54,853 nucleotides of DNA from Bacteroidales bacterium (GTDB lineage Bacteria; Bacteroidota; Bacteroidia; Bacteroidales; F082), in the NCBI GenBank assembly GCA_017649945.1, contig JAGCFU010000014.1:1-54853 (forward strand). The letters are read 5' to 3'. Below the pieces are notes generated by a model. That model did not search any database. It saw nothing but the letters and a program-made list of their open reading frames with translations, and was not told where the DNA came from. Of the stretch, positions 53,319-54,853 are shown piece after piece (within the stretch, counting starts at the first letter, position 1; every line of letters begins with the position of its first letter). Both the position numbers and the translations under genes were made by a program.

Positions 53319-54493
53319 AATCAATAATTGTAAAAACTGTCTTTGCTTTCTGCGTCTTGGCGATGACATCGTGCTCTATCATCAGAGCCCTGAAGACAGA
53401 TGGCAAAAACGGTCCTAATGTCTATAGCTACAAAAAACGTGTAGTTGACACCATTGCCAACGGCGAGCAGACATTTCAGTTTCCAGTTGGCAAACGGGCT
53501 GACTGGATCGACACCCTGCATTTCTACAATTATCCGCCACATTGCATTAATATGACATTTTCGGATGCTATAGGCGAGAATAACAGAGAGCAGGGAGTGA
53601 TAATCATACATAACGGCAGCATCGTTTATGAACAATACTGGGGCGATTTCTCAGCCGACACTTATGCGACCATATTCTCCATTTCCAAATCCATAACATC
53701 GCTGATGTGCGGCATAGCTGTTGACGACGGCTACATCCGCAGCATCGACGACCCGGTTACCGACTATCTGCCGGAGCTTAAGAAAAAAGACCCGATGTGG
53801 CAGAAACTCACCATACGCCACCTGCTCGACATGCAGAGCGGATTGGATTTCGACGACACATATGAGTTCACGTCATGGAAGGATCTCAAGATGCTTAACG
53901 CGATGGCAAAACTGAATTACGGGCACAACATCAGGAAACAGATCCGTGGTTTGAATTTCCGTTGTGAGCCGGGAACTCAGCGGCGTTACGAGAGCATGAC
54001 AGCGGCAATTCTCGGTGTAGTTATCGAAAGCGCTTCCGGCAAACGTTTTGCCGATTATCTCAGCGAGAGAGTGTGGCAGCCACTCGGAATGGAGTGTGAC
54101 GCCTTGATAAACATCGACAGTCGCAAGCACGACATGGCGCACACCTTCGGAGGCATCACGATGACTTTAAAAGACCTGGCTAAAATCGGCCAACTGTATC
54201 TTAACTACGGTATGTGGAACGGAAAACGTATCGTCAGCGAGGATTGGATTCGCAAAGCGTCAGAATATGATGCCAGCAACCGCGGATATCATTACAATTG
54301 GTATAACCTGAGCTATGAAGGCTTCCAAAAAGAAGAATTCCCGGGCTATTATGCATTTGGCATCTGTGCTCAGACGCTTTACGTCAATCCTCACAAAAAC
54401 CTTGTCATAGTGCGAATGGGCACTACAAACAACAGCTGGGCATTTATTCCCGATGTGTTTGAAAAACTCAGCAACGTTTGGATTGAAGAATGA
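53315..54493 (+). CDS. Serine hydrolase lipoprotein, class C beta-lactamase fold
   Basis: The 392-residue protein begins with a lipoprotein signal (VLAMTSCSIIR). It has the SxxK motif in IFSISKSITSLMCG, YxS in RRYESMTA and the HTFGGITMT motif. It belongs to the beta-lactamase/esterase EstB-like superfamily. The substrate may be an ester or D-amino-acid peptide and is not evident. It is translationally coupled to the TlpA-like gene and is unrelated in detail to the hydrolase at 21440. Confidence 0.85.
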   Translation: MKSIIVKTVFAFCVLAMTSCSIIRALKTDGKNGPNVYSYKKRVVDTIANGEQTFQFPVGKRADWIDTLHFYNYPPHCINMTFSDAIGENNREQGVIIIHNGSIVYEQYWGDFSADTYATIFSISKSITSLMCGIAVDDGYIRSIDDPVTDYLPELKKKDPMWQKLTIRHLLDMQSGLDFDDTYEFTSWKDLKMLNAMAKLNYGHNIRKQIRGLNFRCEPGTQRRYESMTAAILGVVIESASGKRFADYLSERVWQPLGMECDALINIDSRKHDMAHTFGGITMTLKDLAKIGQLYLNYGMWNGKRIVSEDWIRKASEYDASNRGYHYNWYNLSYEGFQKEEFPGYYAFGICAQTLYVNPHKNLVIVRMGTTNNSWAFIPDVFEKLSNVWIEE

Positions 54494-54511
54494 TGTTATT
54501 CAAAAATGTTT

Positions 54512-54519
54512 TATATTTG
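54512..54519 (+). promoter_or_regulatory. -7 element of the GH97 gene
   Basis: TATATTTG, 20 nt before the ATG at 54540. Confidence 0.6.
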
Positions 54520-54539
54520 CATGATAAATTATTCATGCT

Positions 54540-54853
54540 ATGAAACATTTAAGATTAACGATTTTTGCGATAGTTGCTTTGTTTGCCTTCGGTTGGCAGA
54601 CTGCTAACGGGCAAGAGACATTCACCAGCCCTGACGGGAAACTGGAGCTTCAGTTTGAAGTTAAAGACGGCGTGCCTTATTATGCTTTAAACCGCGAAGG
54701 AAAACCCGTCGTTTTGCCTTCTAAGATGGGCTTCACCCTCGAATGGCGCGACGATTTGGCACATGCTTTCGTGCTGAAAGACGTCAATCGCAGCACTTTC
54801 GACGAGACTTGGGAGCCTGTCTGGGGCGAGGAAGCACAGATTCGCAACCATTA
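54540..54853 (+). CDS. Glycoside hydrolase family 97, N-terminal part (cut by the window edge)
   Basis: The ATG at 54540 opens a signal peptide (IFAIVALFAFGWQTANGQE). It continues with the GH97 N-terminal beta-sandwich: FTSPDGKLELQFEV, PYYALNREGKPVVLPSKMG, and FDETWEPVWGEEAQIRNH at the edge. GH97 enzymes act on alpha-glucans or alpha-galactosides (SusB is one) in the periplasm. The catalytic domain is outside the window, so the retaining or inverting subtype cannot be told. Confidence 0.85.
   Translation, partial: MKHLRLTIFAIVALFAFGWQTANGQETFTSPDGKLELQFEVKDGVPYYALNREGKPVVLPSKMGFTLEWRDDLAHAFVLKDVNRSTFDETWEPVWGEEAQIRNH

Overview
The window comes from a Bacteroidota chromosome, most likely an unclassified member of the Bacteroidales. 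Three things point there. It has a complete porP-porK-porL-porM-porN (gldKLMN) type IX secretion operon, with a PorW/SprE-like lipoprotein elsewhere. It also encodes an S46 dipeptidyl-peptidase, TPR-LuxR regulators, M56/TonB fusions, DUF4249 and DUF3244 proteins and a GH97 enzyme. Nearly every gene start is preceded by the Bacteroidota -7 element TAnnTTTG, usually with no Shine-Dalgarno. No plasmid, phage, CRISPR or transposase genes are visible; most of the window is ordinary chromosomal housekeeping. Genus cannot be told from the sequence alone.

Layout. 1-6.3 kb: an AT-rich accessory stretch with a left-reading promoter that looks like an rRNA leader, a HigBA-type toxin-antitoxin pair bracketed by two related terminators, a T9SS cargo protein, a Cys-rich lipoprotein, a DUF3244 protein and a TPR-LuxR lipoprotein, closed by a tRNA-Pro(GGG). 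6.4-14 kb: trxB, then a six-gene operon for a TolC/MacAB-type exporter with its own LytS/LytTR two-component pair. 14-20.4 kb: a tightly packed leftward operon pgi, U32 peptidase-like, PHP phosphoesterase, prsW-like, dpp7. 20.4-24.6 kb: a candidate small RNA, an RprY-like regulator with a degenerate receiver, a serine hydrolase and a DEAD-box helicase. 24.7-30.5 kb: the T9SS core operon. 30.6-35.1 kb: rseP, M23 peptidase, plsC-like and dnaX. 35.2-43.3 kb: a rightward run porW/sprE, bactofilin, membrane protein, folE, BI-1, fabD, S41 protease, DUF177 and rpmF. 43.4-45.7 kb: BlaI/M56-TonB pair. 45.8-54.9 kb: rluA-type synthase, panB, DUF4249 lipoprotein, dnaK with a sigma-54-like promoter, pyrG, a TlpA-like lipoprotein, another serine hydrolase and the start of a GH97 glycosidase.

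How the parts fit. The PorKLMN/PorP operon and PorW build the outer-membrane secretion machine; the protein at 1332-2930 carries the C-terminal signal that such a machine recognises. Several envelope functions (RseP, M23, PlsC-like, bactofilin, S41 protease) sit beside these genes. The most unusual items are the regulator whose phosphorylation pocket has lost three of its five key residues, the sigma-54-like dnaK promoter flanked by TGACA/TGTCA palindromes, the candidate terminator-ended small RNA, the dispersed ~77-bp palindromic repeat present twice in opposite orientation, and the M56-TonB protein with an extra C-terminal domain.
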